Positions 8,236 to 18,232 of a DNA stretch of 40,586 nt are shown one piece after another. This stretch comes from an uncultured Bacteroidales bacterium. GTDB taxonomy: Bacteria > Bacteroidota > Bacteroidia > Bacteroidales > Paludibacteraceae. A model generated the notes under the pieces. That model was not told the DNA's origin, made no database searches, and saw nothing but the letters and a program-made list of their open reading frames with translations. Where the stretch lies: NCBI GenBank assembly GCA_944322025.1, contig CALUOH010000060.1, positions 1 to 40,586 of the forward strand, written 5' to 3'. The position numbers and the translations under genes are program-made. The number at the start of each line of letters is the position of its first letter. Position 1 is the stretch's first letter.

Positions 8236-9417
8236 TTACCTGTACGACTGCCTGTACACATCAACAATGTCCTCGTCCGTCATCTGCACACGGTCGCTCG
8301 TGAACATCACGCCCATCACCTCACGCGTGTTGCGCATCAGCGTCTCAAACTCGTCCGGTGTAATGCCGTAGTCGGACATCTTCAGCTCCGCGACACCGCA
8401 CGCCTCCTGCAAGCGCGTCAGCGCAGTGAGGAAATCCTCCGGCTTCGTGGCCTCCGGCATACCCATCGCCTGTGCCATGCGGACAAACCTCTCGTCGCAG
8501 GCATGGTGCTCGATGAAGTACTTGTAATATGCACGGCTAACCATTATCAGCCCCGCGCCGTGGGGCAGGTTCGGATGATAGGCCGAAAGGGCATGTTCCA
8601 GTGCATGCTCGCTGGTGATAAGCGTCAGGCACATCACCCCGCCCGACAGCGTATTGCCGAAAGCCACGCGCGTACGCGCCTCTATGTCACTCCCGTCCTT
8701 GACCGCGCGGGGCAGGTATTCCGCTATGTTGCGGATAGCTTCGAGGGCGTACATGTCGCTCATCAGGTTAGCCCCCTTGGCAATATACCCCTCCGTGCTG
8801 TGGAACAGCGCGTCGAAGCCCTGATATGCGGTGAACGAGGCAGGCACGCTCTTCATCAGCTCCGCGTCCACTATCGACAGCACGGGGAACAGCATCGCGT
8901 CGCCCACAAACGCCTTCTCGAACGTATCCTCCTTCGTGATGACCCCCGAGTTGTCCGTCTCCGAACCCGTACCCGCCGTGGTCGTAATGGCGATGATAGG
9001 CAGCGGCCTCACGGCAATAGGCATCCCTTTCCCCGAACCGACAGACACATAGTCCCACAGCTCACCCCCGTTCGTCGCCATAACCGCCACGGCCTTCGTA
9101 CAGTCCATCACGCTGCCGCCGCCGAGTGCCACGAGAAAGTCGCACCCGTTCTCGCGTGCCGCCTTCGCTCCGGCGTTCACATTCCCCACAGTTGGGTTTG
9201 GCGACACGCCGTCAAACACGCACGTCTCCACACCCGCCTTATGCAGCTGCTCCTCCGTACGTGCCAGATAGCCGTTCGCCCTTGTCGACTTCCCGTTAGA
9301 GATAACGATAAGGGCGCGCTTGCCCGGCATCGGTTGTTCACTCAGTCTCTCCAGCATCCCCGCGCCGAACATCACGCGCGTAGGGATGTACATCTCATAA
9401 TTCTCGTTCGTCTTCAT
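8236..9417 (-). CDS. Iron-containing alcohol dehydrogenase
   Basis: A 393-residue cytoplasmic NAD(P)-dependent dehydrogenase of the group III (Fe-ADH) family. Visible features are the N-terminal YIPTRVMFGAGMLERL, the nucleotide-binding GGGSVMDCTKAVAVMA, TTAGTGSETDNSGVI, and the metal-ligand histidine region HALEHALSAYHPNLPHGAGL. Length is typical. The likely reaction is interconversion of short aldehydes or ketones with alcohols; the substrate is not readable from sequence. It lies 118 bases after the aldo/keto reductase and 21 bases before the flavodoxin-like lipoprotein, all on the minus strand, consistent with one operon driven from the AraC-linked promoter. Confidence 0.93.
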   Translation of the reverse strand: MKTNENYEMYIPTRVMFGAGMLERLSEQPMPGKRALIVISNGKSTRANGYLARTEEQLHKAGVETCVFDGVSPNPTVGNVNAGAKAARENGCDFLVALGGGSVMDCTKAVAVMATNGGELWDYVSVGSGKGMPIAVRPLPIIAITTTAGTGSETDNSGVITKEDTFEKAFVGDAMLFPVLSIVDAELMKSVPASFTAYQGFDALFHSTEGYIAKGANLMSDMYALEAIRNIAEYLPRAVKDGSDIEARTRVAFGNTLSGGVMCLTLITSEHALEHALSAYHPNLPHGAGLIMVSRAYYKYFIEHHACDERFVRMAQAMGMPEATKPEDFLTALTRLQEACGVAELKMSDYGITPDEFETLMRNTREVMGVMFTSDRVQMTDEDIVDVYRQSYR

Positions 9418-9534
9418 ACTGTTGATGCTTTATTTTAATGGTGTTTCTCTTCTCTTGTACCGCCCGCGCAAAGTCTGGGCTGTCCGCTCCCCGCCTCGCC
9501 TATACCGATAGCGCGTATCCTTCCCGCAGGAGAA

Positions 9535-10701
<1,167 letters not shown>

Positions 10702-10719
10702 CTAACTTCCAAAGAGACT

Positions 10720-10756
10720 TAACTCATTTACTGATATTCGTAACTCATTTACTGAT
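10720..10756. promoter_or_regulatory. Direct repeats, likely AraC-type operator
   Basis: The 16-base sequence TAACTCATTTACTGAT occurs at 10720-10735 and again at 10741-10756. The repeats are identical, in the same orientation, and their starts are 21 bases apart, close to two helical turns. They sit between the divergent promoters of the aldo/keto reductase and the AraC regulator. AraC-family proteins bind tandem sites with this spacing, so these are the natural operator candidates. Binding is inferred, not shown. Confidence 0.75.
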
Positions 10757-10794
10757 TACACCGCCGCGCCGATACACCCTGCCGCATAAACCCC

Positions 10795-10802
10795 TACCTT
10801 TG
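10795..10802 (+). promoter_or_regulatory. -7 motif (TACCTTTG) of the AraC-family gene
   Basis: TACCTTTG lies 21 bases before the ATG at 10824. Because it overlaps the non-ATG in-frame start at 10800, the downstream ATG is preferred. Confidence 0.7.
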
Positions 10803-10823
10803 CCGCCAAAAACAGTACAGCTT

Positions 10824-11732
10824 ATGAATACAGAACTGATAAAACTCGACACAGTAGACGACTACAACCGTCTCTTCGGGCTTGAGACACTCCACCCCCT
10901 TGTCAACGTCATCGACCTCTCCGAGGCCACACGCTTCCCCTCCCGCTTCACCGTCAACTACGGCATCTACGCCCTCTTCCTCAAAGAGACCTGCTGCGGC
11001 GACATCCGCTACGGACGGCAGATTTACGACTACCGCGAAGGCACCATCGTCAGCTTCGCACCCGGACAAGTCGCCGAAACGGAAATGCTCGAAGGCACAA
11101 CACCCTCCGCCCGAGGCATCATATTCCACCCCGACCTCATCAAAGGCACATCCCTCGGGCAGGAAATCAAAACCTACTCATTCTTCTCCTACCGCTCCAC
11201 CGAAGCCCTCCACCTCTCCGACGAAGAAAAAACCATCATCCTCGACTGCCTCTCCAAAATCCGCATGGAGCTAACCCACCCCATAGACAAACTCAGCAAA
11301 CGACTCATCGCGCGGAACATACAGCTCCTCCTCGACTACTGCATGCGCTTCTACGACCGCCAGCTCACCACCCGCGAAAAGTCAAACAAAGACATACTCA
11401 CCCGCTTCGAAGCCCTGCTCGACGACTACTTCCAGAGCGGCAACGCCCGCACAAACGGACTCCCCACCGTACTCTACTTCGCCGACCGGGTATTCCTCTC
11501 CCCCAACTACTTCGGCGACCTCGTCAAAAAAGAGACAGGCAAAAACCCGCAGGAATACATACAGGGCAAAATCATCGACACAGCCAAAGACATGCTCGCC
11601 GACACCCGAATGTCCGTCAACCTCATAGCCGACGAACTCGGCTTCCAATACCCCCAGCACTTCAACCGCATCTTCAAGAAAGTCACCGGGCACACCCCCG
11701 GCGAATACCGCCGGCAGATCACTGCGGGCTGA
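10824..11732 (+). CDS. AraC-family transcriptional regulator
   Basis: A 302-residue regulator. The N-terminal half is a cupin-like sensor domain. The C-terminal AraC DNA-binding domain (about residues 200-298) has two helix-turn-helix units: ADRVFLSPNYFGDLVKKETG and LIADELGFQYPQHFNRIFKK followed by GHTPGEYRR. It is divergent from the aldo/keto reductase operon, with a tandem direct repeat between them. This suggests it activates that operon in response to a small molecule, perhaps an aldehyde or oxidant, and regulates itself. The coding strand is very C-rich and merges into the C-rich tract before repeat copy C. Confidence 0.92.
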   Translation: MNTELIKLDTVDDYNRLFGLETLHPLVNVIDLSEATRFPSRFTVNYGIYALFLKETCCGDIRYGRQIYDYREGTIVSFAPGQVAETEMLEGTTPSARGIIFHPDLIKGTSLGQEIKTYSFFSYRSTEALHLSDEEKTIILDCLSKIRMELTHPIDKLSKRLIARNIQLLLDYCMRFYDRQLTTREKSNKDILTRFEALLDDYFQSGNARTNGLPTVLYFADRVFLSPNYFGDLVKKETGKNPQEYIQGKIIDTAKDMLADTRMSVNLIADELGFQYPQHFNRIFKKVTGHTPGEYRRQITAG

Positions 11733-11962
11733 CCCCCAGCCCATCTCCCCACCCCTCCCCTCTCATTCCACAGTCATCACATCCCTCCACAGCCCGCTCC
11801 ACACCCTCACCCCGCACATCACTCTCCGCATACCCCCTCCCTCCCCACGTCCGGCCACCCTCTCACCAAACCATCCCCCTACCACATCCCGACTCTCGCC
11901 CCGCACACCGCCCATCCCTCCCCTCTCTCCCACACATCCTTTCACGCCCCTCCTCCAAACAT
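11733..11962 (+). other. C-rich, G-poor tract upstream of repeat copy C
   Basis: No gene is supported here. In 11761-11940 a manual count gives 104 C and 12 G on the plus strand. The tract begins at the AraC stop codon and runs to repeat copy C. It resembles the tract at 6110-6320 in composition and position but not in sequence. A role as a Rho loading region is possible. Confidence 0.65.
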
Positions 11963-12034
11963 AAAAAGTGGTTAAAAACACGTACTCTTGAGCCAGCAGC
12001 CAGCCAGCCCTAAGCCAGCCCCTCCGAAGCCACT
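11963..12034 (+). repeat. Interspersed intergenic repeat, copy C
   Basis: AAAAAGTG, the core GTTAAAAACACGTACTCT, then TGAGCCAGCAGCCAGCCAGC, AAGCCAGCCC and CTCCGAAGCCACTCCCC. It is nearly identical to copy B over about 60 bases, and lies in a convergent gap between the AraC gene and the S41 peptidase pseudogene. Confidence 0.9.
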
Positions 12035-12120
12035 CCCCATCCCTCCGCACCTCCTCAGCCATCTCCTCCCAGCCGTACACCTTCCATACGCCCCCATTCC
12101 CAGTAATCTCCTAAACAAAA

Positions 12121-12147
12121 AGCGCGGCACTATAAAGCACCGCGCTT
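12121..12147 (-). terminator. Intrinsic terminator of the S41 peptidase gene
   Basis: AGCGCGG and CCGCGCT pair around a short AT-rich loop. Read on the minus strand, the stem is followed by TTTTTGTTT, so it fits termination of leftward transcription about 75 bases after the reading frame ends. Confidence 0.7.
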
Positions 12148-12220
12148 CTCTCATATCCATTAGCAGAACAGTCAATAAGCCTAACCCGGCAATCCATCCA
12201 AGCCCCACTGCCTACATCTC

Positions 12221-14022
12221 TCACATCTCCCTCCTCGCCATCTCCACAGCCCTCTCCAGCACCTCATCACGTCCGCTCTTCACCCCCTCGAACGTCGGCC
12301 TCACCTCCACATCCGGCTTCACACCTATGCCGAAAAACTCCGACCCGTCCACATTGTACGCTCTTATCCCCGTCATAGTCAGCACATAAATCGGGTAATA
12401 GAACCGCGTCGCGTTCCCGTTCGTCCCCGCCGACGTCTCGCCCACTATCGTCCCGAGGCCGTTCCCCCGCACTATTTGCAGCACCGTCTCGCCCCAGCTC
12501 ATCAGCCTGTGGCCCGTCAGGAAATACGCCCGCGCCGTCAGCCTCGGCTCACGTGCCTCAATCCTCTCCGTCTGCGCCATCTCCACTGCCCCGATATTGA
12601 ACGGCCGCCGCGTCACCACCTTCGGGTAATGCGGCATCCGCAGCTCCCCGCCCATGTGCGCCAGCGTCTGCTCGAACCCGAAATCTATCCCGTGCCTCAG
12701 GTCATATATCACAGCCCGCGCCCCGTTCATCCGCTCCACCTCCTTCCTCGTAACCTTCCCCTTCACGCTCGCGTCATACAGCAGCACCCCGTCGCCCAGC
12801 TCCCTGAGCCTCACCGTGTTGCGCTCCCTCCTCACGCGCTGCGGCTGCCTCATGTCAGCCGTGAGCGTGTCCGTCACTATGCCCACGCCCTCGCGCTCCA
12901 CCTCGTACACGAACCTCCGCCCTCTTCCGCCAAAGCCGTCAGCCCCCGCGCCGCCTTGTAGTGCCGTGCCGCGTCAGTCGCCGCGCTCACATACGCCTCC
13001 CGCTCCCCTATCACCTCCTCAACAGCCCGGCCGTCGATACTTTTTACCACATCCCACGGCCTCAGCCTCACGCCGCACCCCTCGGCAACGCTCTTCACAT
13101 ACAGCCTCCCGTCCACATAATCCAGCTCCACCGGCACGTAATACTCCTGTCCCGACGATGTTGCGACCATCCTCCCCTTGCCCGCTGCAATAGTGTTCCA
13201 CAGCGCAATGTGCCCGTCGTCTATCGTCCCCAGCAACCTCTTCTGCCCATTGTAATACTCTATTCCGCTCACGGCCGTGTCCTCCGCGAGGGCAATGAAC
13301 TCCGCAAGCCGCGCATCCCACTCCGCCTCATGCTTCTCAATATGCGGGTAGAAATGCCTCACGTCGTTCCACATGCTCACCGCCGAACCCAGACGGGCAT
13401 ACGCGTTCCCCATCGGCTGCCTGTACCTCTCATAACCCTCTATCGGCTCGGTCAACTCCGTCCAGTACACCTCAGTGGCCTCCTCGAGCAGCGCCTCCGT
13501 CTCCCTCTCAGAGAAATTCCCCTTGGCCTGTGTGTGCACCACGTTGATATACCGCCCGCTCTCCGGCAGCCGGTAGCTGTAATACACGTCCGCCTCCAGG
13601 TAGCCCTCGCCCTCCGCGCGTTCCAGCCGTTTGTAATTCGACAGCAGCCTCTCCGCCTCCTTCGGCATCAGCACCCGCGCCACCCACGGCATCTTCATGC
13701 TCCCTCCGCCGTAGTTCGTCAGGCAGTACGCCTCGCCCTCCGCGCCGTCGGCTCTCTGCCCCTCCATCGGCTCATCAGTCACCCTCACCGACGGCGACAG
13801 CCGCGCCAGCACATCCCCCACATCCTTGCCCTCCCTGTCTGCCATGTACATCAAGTACGCTGCCACATACGCCCACTCCCTGTCGTCCCACTCCACAGTG
13901 TACGGGTTAGGTGTATAATTCTTCACTATACCGAACCCCACGGCAAAATCCCTGCGCGACATTCCCCACAGCCCCGCCGTGCAGACGCTCCACAGCGCGA
14001 CAGACAAAAACAAAACTCTCAT
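12221..14022 (-). pseudogene. S41-family (C-terminal processing type) peptidase, split by a frameshift
   Basis: Two minus-strand frames together form one secreted S41 peptidase of about 600 residues. The first part (14022 down to 12877) has a signal peptide, a helical domain and a PDZ-like region (ELDYVDGRLYVKSV, GVRLRPWDVVKSIDG). The second part (12910 down to 12221) holds the catalytic domain: LTGHRLMSWGE carries the likely nucleophile Ser, and TIVGETSAGTNGN is the family block. Continuity fails by one base within about 12911-12925 (GAAGAGGGCGGAGG), where inserting one G would restore the frame. The flanking protein remains well conserved, so this is a recent lesion, phase-type variation at a G-rich spot, or a sequencing error. 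The last possibility should be weighed. Confidence 0.75.
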
Positions 14023-14182
14023 AAGTATCAGATTTTAAGATTTACAATTCATCCTTACCTCACTCCGCTCCACGCTCCACCCACAAAAGCGGTGCAATTT
14101 ACATATTTATCTCCATACCGATACCATTCTACCCCCCCCCATTTATATTTATTTAATCTTTTATCTCCTTTTCTTCAACTGC

Positions 14183-14240
14183 GAAAAGTAGTTAAAAACA
14201 CATACTCTCGAGCCAGCAGCCAGCCAGCCCCTACGGAGCC
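14183..14240 (+). repeat. Interspersed intergenic repeat, copy D
   Basis: GAAAAGTA, then GTTAAAAACACATACTCTCG (one change from the core), AGCCAGCAGCCAGCCAGCCC and CTACGGAGCCTCTCCCC. It lies between the S41 gene start and the ruvB terminator. The gap 14023-14378 otherwise holds a run of nine C at about 14132-14140, an AT-rich stretch and the ruvB terminator. Confidence 0.88.
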
Positions 14241-14281
14241 TCTCCCCCCCAAGCCTCCTTCCTCCGGACTATGCAACAAAA

Positions 14282-14315
14282 ACAGGGCGGCATCGCAAAA
14301 GCGATGCCGCCCTGT
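14282..14315 (-). terminator. Intrinsic terminator of ruvB
   Basis: ACAGGGCGGCATCGC and GCGATGCCGCCCTGT form a perfect 15-base stem with an AAAA loop. On the minus strand it is followed by TTTTTGTTG, fitting termination about 65 bases after the ruvB stop. Confidence 0.85.
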
Positions 14316-14378
14316 CAAAACATCCGTCCGCCTCCATACCCTCACGAAACGGGGGAGGCAGCCGTAGCACTCAGCCGC

Positions 14379-15395
14379 TCAGAACAGGCTGCCCTGCTCC
14401 TCAATCCTCTTTCGCCCCAAGTGGCGGTAAGCCAAGTCGGTCACCTCGCGCCCGCGTGGCGTGCGTTTGAGGAAGCCCTCTTTGATGAGGAACGGCTCAT
14501 AGACCTCCTCTATCGTCCCCGCATCCTCGCTCATGGCCGTGGCAATGGTAGTCAGCCCCACAGGCCCGCCGTGGAACTTGTCTATCATCGTGAGCAGTAT
14601 CTTGTTGTCTATCTCGTCAAGGCCGTACTTGTCTATGTTCAGAGCCTCAAGCGCGTAGCAGGCAATCGGCTTGTCAATCGCCCCGTTGCCCTTCACCTGC
14701 GCGAAGTCCCTCACGCGGCGCAGCAGCGCGTTGGCTATGCGCGGCGTGCCTCGGCTGCGCAGGGCAATCTCCACCGCCGCGCTGTCGGCAATGGGCACGT
14801 CCATGATGGCCGCCGACCGCTTGATGATGCCCGTCAGTACCGTGTCGTCATAATACTCGAAGTGGCAGTTGATGCCGAACCGCGCCCTCAGGGGCGAGGT
14901 GAGCAGGCCGCTGCGCGTCGTCGCCCCTATCAGCGTGAAGGGTTCGAGGTCTATCTGTATAGACCTCGCGCTCGGTCCCTTGTCTATCATTATGTCGATA
15001 CGGAAGTCCTCCATAGCCGAGTAGAGGTACTCCTCCACTATCGGGCTGAGGCGGTGTATCTCGTCGATGAACAGCACGTCGTTCCGCTCCAGCGAGGTGA
15101 GCAGGCCGGCAAGGTCGCCCGGCTTGTCAAGCACAGGGCCGGAGGTCACCTTGAAGCCCACGCCCAGCTCATTGGCTATGATGTTCGAGAGGGTCGTCTT
15201 GCCCAGCCCCGGAGGCCCGTGCAGCAGCACATGGTCGAGGCTCTCGCCCCTCATCCGCGCCGCCTGAACGAATACCGAGAGATTCTCCACCGCCTTGTCC
15301 TGCCCCGCGAAGTCGCTGAACGACAGCGGGCGCAGGGCCTTGTCTATCTCGCTCTCCGTCTCCCGCTTGGGATTGTGTATGTCAAATGATTCCAC
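14379..15395 (-). CDS. ruvB: Holliday junction branch migration ATPase RuvB
   Basis: A 338-residue AAA+ motor that, with RuvA, drives branch migration of Holliday junctions in recombinational repair. Walker A is GPPGLGKTT, Walker [10 protein letters not shown], and the sensor motif [16 protein letters not shown] matches the arginine-finger region. The C-terminal winged helix has [21 protein letters not shown] start at 15395 ([12 protein letters not shown]) gives the usual family N-terminus; the ATG at 15464 would overlap the upstream ABC gene and add an unrelated 23-residue tail. The gene lies 31 bases after the ABC ATPase on the same strand. Confidence 0.96.
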   Translation of the reverse strand: MESFDIHNPKRETESEIDKALRPLSFSDFAGQDKAVENLSVFVQAARMRGESLDHVLLHGPPGLGKTTLSNIIANELGVGFKVTSGPVLDKPGDLAGLLTSLERNDVLFIDEIHRLSPIVEEYLYSAMEDFRIDIMIDKGPSARSIQIDLEPFTLIGATTRSGLLTSPLRARFGINCHFEYYDDTVLTGIIKRSAAIMDVPIADSAAVEIALRSRGTPRIANALLRRVRDFAQVKGNGAIDKPIACYALEALNIDKYGLDEIDNKILLTMIDKFHGGPVGLTTIATAMSEDAGTIEEVYEPFLIKEGFLKRTPRGREVTDLAYRHLGRKRIEEQGSLF

Positions 15396-15426
15396 TGTAA
15401 GAAATAAGTGATGTCCGTTGTAGTGT

Positions 15427-16134
15427 TCAACTTCTTGTAAGCGCGACAAACGCGCTCTCCACACTGCCGAACTCCGCCATCACGTCGGCCACGGCGGCAT
15501 CCTTTACGATATGGCCGTGGTTCAGCACTATTATCCTCTCGCACATGGCCTCCACCTCCTGCATGACGTGCGTTGAGAACAGCACAGTCTTCTCCCGTCC
15601 CAATTCCGCTATCAGCTGCCTTATCTCCATCAGCTGATTGGGGTCGAGACCCGTCATCGGCTCATCGAGTATCAGCACCTCCGGGCTGTGTACCAGCGCG
15701 GCGGCCAGCCCCACTCTCTGCCTGTAACCCTTCGATAGCTGACGCAGACGCTTGTTCGCCTCCGGCATAAGGCCGGTCCTCTCCACCACATCGTCCACCG
15801 CCTCACGCCGCGCCGCGCCTTCCACGCCATAGCAGCCCGCCACAAACGACAGGTATTCCCGCACGTACATGTCGGGATAGAGGGGGTTGAGTTCGGGCAG
15901 ATAGCCTATCTTGCCCTTCGTATAGTTGTTGTCCGTGGTCACCCTCTGCCCGCACACCTCGATGGTGCCGGAGCCGATGGGGAGCGAGCCCGTAATCATC
16001 TTCATGAGCGTGGACTTCCCCGCGCCGTTAGGGCCGAGAAAGCCCGCCACCTCTCCGCTCCTCAGCGAGAAGGTCACGTCGAAAAGCACCTGAGCCTTGC
16101 CGTAGCTCTTGTCTATATGTTCTACTTTCAGCAT
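15427..16134 (-). CDS. GldA-like ABC transporter ATP-binding protein
   Basis: A 235-residue cytoplasmic ATPase. Walker A is GPNGAGKST near residues 35-43, the Q-loop region [20 protein letters not shown] resembles GldA, the signature is [15 protein letters not shown], and Walker B is [13 protein letters not shown]. GldA-type ATPases work with membrane subunits tied to gliding or type IX functions in some Bacteroidetes; none is adjacent here, so the transported substrate is unknown. The start at 16134 ([13 protein letters not shown]) is chosen because the -7 motif at 16142-16149 lies inside the longer reading from 16194. The 5' leader is therefore only a few bases long. Confidence 0.88.
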   Translation of the reverse strand: MLKVEHIDKSYGKAQVLFDVTFSLRSGEVAGFLGPNGAGKSTLMKMITGSLPIGSGTIEVCGQRVTTDNNYTKGKIGYLPELNPLYPDMYVREYLSFVAGCYGVEGAARREAVDDVVERTGLMPEANKRLRQLSKGYRQRVGLAAALVHSPEVLILDEPMTGLDPNQLMEIRQLIAELGREKTVLFSTHVMQEVEAMCERIIVLNHGHIVKDAAVADVMAEFGSVESAFVALTRS

Positions 16135-16141
16135 ATCCGCA

Positions 16142-16149
16142 CAAAAGTA
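16142..16149 (-). promoter_or_regulatory. -7 motif (TACTTTTG) of the ABC ATPase/ruvB operon
   Basis: CAAAAGTA on the plus strand is TACTTTTG on the minus strand. It ends 8 bases before the ATG at 16134, so the transcript would be nearly leaderless. Confidence 0.6.
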
Positions 16150-16234
16150 CAAAAATAATCCGACATATAACCCACCTGTGATTTCACTGCACACGTCGCC
16201 ACGGTAAACACATTGCTTTTCGCCCGACTTTCAC

Positions 16235-16242
16235 TATCTTTG
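16235..16242 (+). promoter_or_regulatory. -7 motif (TATCTTTG) of ychF
   Basis: TATCTTTG precedes the ATG at 16303 by about 60 bases and matches the Bacteroidetes consensus. TTGC at 16213-16216 lies about where a -33 element would be. Confidence 0.65.
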
Positions 16243-16302
16243 CGCCGTGAAACTCCGCCCGGGCGGCGGGCTTCATTTTAATCACATAACAACCGTAACA
16301 TC

Positions 16303-17406
16303 ATGTCATTACAATGCGGCATAGTCGGACTACCGAATGTCGGTAAGTCGACCCTTTTCAACTGTCTTTCAAACGCCAAGGCGCAGTCGGCCAATTTCCC
16401 GTTCTGTACCATAGAGCCTAATGTGGGTGTAATCACGGTGCCGGACGAGCGGCTGAACCGTCTCGCCGAACTCGTTCACCCGCAGCGCATCGTGCCGACA
16501 ACGGTAGAGATTGTCGACATCGCCGGACTTGTCAAGGGCGCGTCGAAAGGAGAAGGCCTCGGCAACAAGTTCCTTGCCAACATACGCGAAACCGATGCGA
16601 TTATCCACGTATTACGCTGCTTCGATGACCCGAATGTGGTGCATGTGGACGGCTCGGTGGATCCGATACGCGACAAGGAGATTATAGACGCAGAGCTGCA
16701 GCTGAAAGACCTCGAGACCATTGAGAGCCGCATTCAGCGCGTGCAGAAGCAGGCGCAGACGGGGGGTGACAAGCAGGCGAAGCTGGCATACGAGGTTTTG
16801 CAGCGTTACCACGACGCGCTCTCTCAGGGAAAATCGGCACGTACCGTCTCGTTCGAGACCAAGGACGAGCAGAAGATAGCCCACGAGCTGTTCCTCCTGA
16901 CCGCCAAGCCCGTCATGTACGTCTGCAATGTCGATGAAGCCTCCGCCGTCACGGGCAATGCATACGTCGAGCGCGTGCGTGAGGCCGTAAAGGACGAGAA
17001 CGCCGAGGTGCTTGTCGTTGCCGCAAAGATAGAGTCGGAGATAGCCGAACTCGAGACCTACGAGGAGCGTCAGATGTTCCTCTCCGAGATAGGACTTGAG
17101 GAGTCTGGCGTGTCGCGCCTCATCAAGGCCGCCTACGCGCTCCTCCGCCTTAAGACATTCCTCACCGCCGGCCCGCAGGAAGTACGCGCATGGACATTCC
17201 GCGCCGGATGGAAAGCCCCGCAGTGCGCCGGTGTTATCCACACCGATTTCGAGAAAGGCTTCATCCGCGCCGAAGTGATAAAATATGACGACTACATTGC
17301 CCTCGGCTCCGAGGCCGCAGTAAAGGAGGCCGGCAAGATGAGCGTCGAAGGCAAGGAATATGAAGTGCAGGACGGCGACATTATGCACTTCCGCTTCAAC
17401 GTCTGA
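16303..17406 (+). CDS. ychF: Obg-family ribosome-binding ATPase YchF
   Basis: A 367-residue cytoplasmic P-loop protein that binds ATP and associates with ribosomes, linked to oxidative-stress responses in other bacteria. G1 is GLPNVGKSTLFNCLS, the G3-type motif VDIAGLVKGASKGEGLGNKF, and the YchF-type NVDE replaces the usual GTP-specific NKxD. A coiled-coil insert lies around residues 130-200. The C-terminal TGS domain ends in YEVQDGDIMHFRFNV. Length and termini are normal. Confidence 0.97.
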   Translation: MSLQCGIVGLPNVGKSTLFNCLSNAKAQSANFPFCTIEPNVGVITVPDERLNRLAELVHPQRIVPTTVEIVDIAGLVKGASKGEGLGNKFLANIRETDAIIHVLRCFDDPNVVHVDGSVDPIRDKEIIDAELQLKDLETIESRIQRVQKQAQTGGDKQAKLAYEVLQRYHDALSQGKSARTVSFETKDEQKIAHELFLLTAKPVMYVCNVDEASAVTGNAYVERVREAVKDENAEVLVVAAKIESEIAELETYEERQMFLSEIGLEESGVSRLIKAAYALLRLKTFLTAGPQEVRAWTFRAGWKAPQCAGVIHTDFEKGFIRAEVIKYDDYIALGSEAAVKEAGKMSVEGKEYEVQDGDIMHFRFNV

Positions 17407-17457
17407 ACACACAAAGGAAATCTCCACATAGCATTTGCGTTATAAACGAAAGTTTAT

Positions 17458-17465
17458 TACATTTG
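17458..17465 (+). promoter_or_regulatory. -7 motif (TACATTTG) of the small gene pair
   Basis: TACATTTG precedes the ATG at 17490 by 24 bases. It shows that the in-frame TTG at 17463 is unlikely to be the start. Confidence 0.55.
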
Positions 17466-17489
17466 CAGTGTCAACTAAAACGGACATGG

Positions 17490-17645
17490 ATGAGAGAATA
17501 TGTATCAAAGAAACGGCGTACAATCGAAAAAGAGCTCCTATTGTATCTTAGAAAATATCGCTTTTACGCCTCACGTTTCCACAACCGGGAAGTGCTTGAC
17601 AAGTTAATTGACGATATAGTCAATGAATTGAAAGGAGATTTTTAA
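17490..17645 (+). CDS. Small basic protein of unknown function
   Basis: A 51-residue protein, rich in Lys, Arg and Tyr in its first half (MREYVSKKRRTIEKELLLY) and acidic at the end (LIDDIVNELKGDF). It is probably a helical, soluble protein; I do not recognise a family. It has a promoter motif just upstream and precedes the DUF5053-like gene by 41 bases, so the two are likely co-transcribed. Base composition is clearly more AT-rich than neighbouring genes, which suggests acquired DNA. Confidence 0.5.
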   Translation: MREYVSKKRRTIEKELLLYLRKYRFYASRFHNREVLDKLIDDIVNELKGDF

Positions 17646-17686
17646 CTGATGCCCCCTATTGCGAGTGCATCGAAAAGGATAAGGCT

Positions 17687-18082
17687 ATGACCACATTAGA
17701 GAAATTCAATGAGTTGAAAGAGAAGGAACTTTCGGCAAGGAACACTAAGGAACAGAAGGCCGTAGATGCGGAGTTCGATACGTTGTTCAAGGAAGACCCT
17801 GAGGGCTTTGAAGCTGCTATGGTAGAGAACATGAAAGAAACGCTGGCCGAGGCAAAAAGGTTGAGGATGAAAGAACAGATGAAAACCGTATCCGAGATAG
17901 TTTCTCTTTCATATATTGCCAAGACATATTTCAACAAGACCAAAAGCTGGTTCAGTCAAAGGATTAATGGTCTGACAGTTAACGGTAAAAAAATGCGTTT
18001 TACTGACGAGGAACTGGAGACGTTGAACCGTGCATTCAAGGATATAGCAGACAAGATAGCCGCATTCCACGTTAGCTATTGA
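17687..18082 (+). CDS. DUF5053-like protein
   Basis: A 131-residue soluble protein. The N-terminal two thirds is charged and helical, likely coiled coil. The C-terminal third (VSLSYIAKTYFNKTKSWFSQ then RFTDEELETLNRAFKDIADKI) looks like a compact helix-turn-helix-type module and matches my memory of DUF5053, a family found in Bacteroidales genomes and mobile elements. The function is unknown; DNA binding is a guess from the last domain. It is AT-richer than its neighbours and ends at an intrinsic terminator. Confidence 0.7.
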   Translation: MTTLEKFNELKEKELSARNTKEQKAVDAEFDTLFKEDPEGFEAAMVENMKETLAEAKRLRMKEQMKTVSEIVSLSYIAKTYFNKTKSWFSQRINGLTVNGKKMRFTDEELETLNRAFKDIADKIAAFHVSY

Positions 18083-18092
18083 TACAACATAT

Positions 18093-18128
18093 GCAGCCGT
18101 ACCCATTTGATGAGTGCGGCTGTTTCTT
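18093..18128 (+). terminator. Intrinsic terminator after the DUF5053-like gene
   Basis: GCAGCCGTAC and GTGCGGCTG pair, with one G-U pair, around an 11-base loop, followed by TTTCTTTCC. Confidence 0.75.
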
Positions 18129-18232
18129 TCCCTGTACATCATCTTCCCCCGGGACAATCCCCCTTTTTGCCCATCCCGATTTTCTTTGCTATCTTTACCC
18201 CGTGAAGAATGTGCTAAGGCAGACTCCGGCAA

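Noticed and set aside
12877..12930. Programmed frameshifting in the S41 gene
   Set aside because: No slippery heptamer or downstream structure is evident, and S41 peptidases are not known to use recoding; mutation or error is simpler.
12961..14367. 468-residue plus-strand open frame
   Set aside because: It is antisense to the S41 peptidase, its composition is Arg/His/Pro-rich without domain signatures, and it runs on into repeat copy D. It is a high-GC shadow frame.
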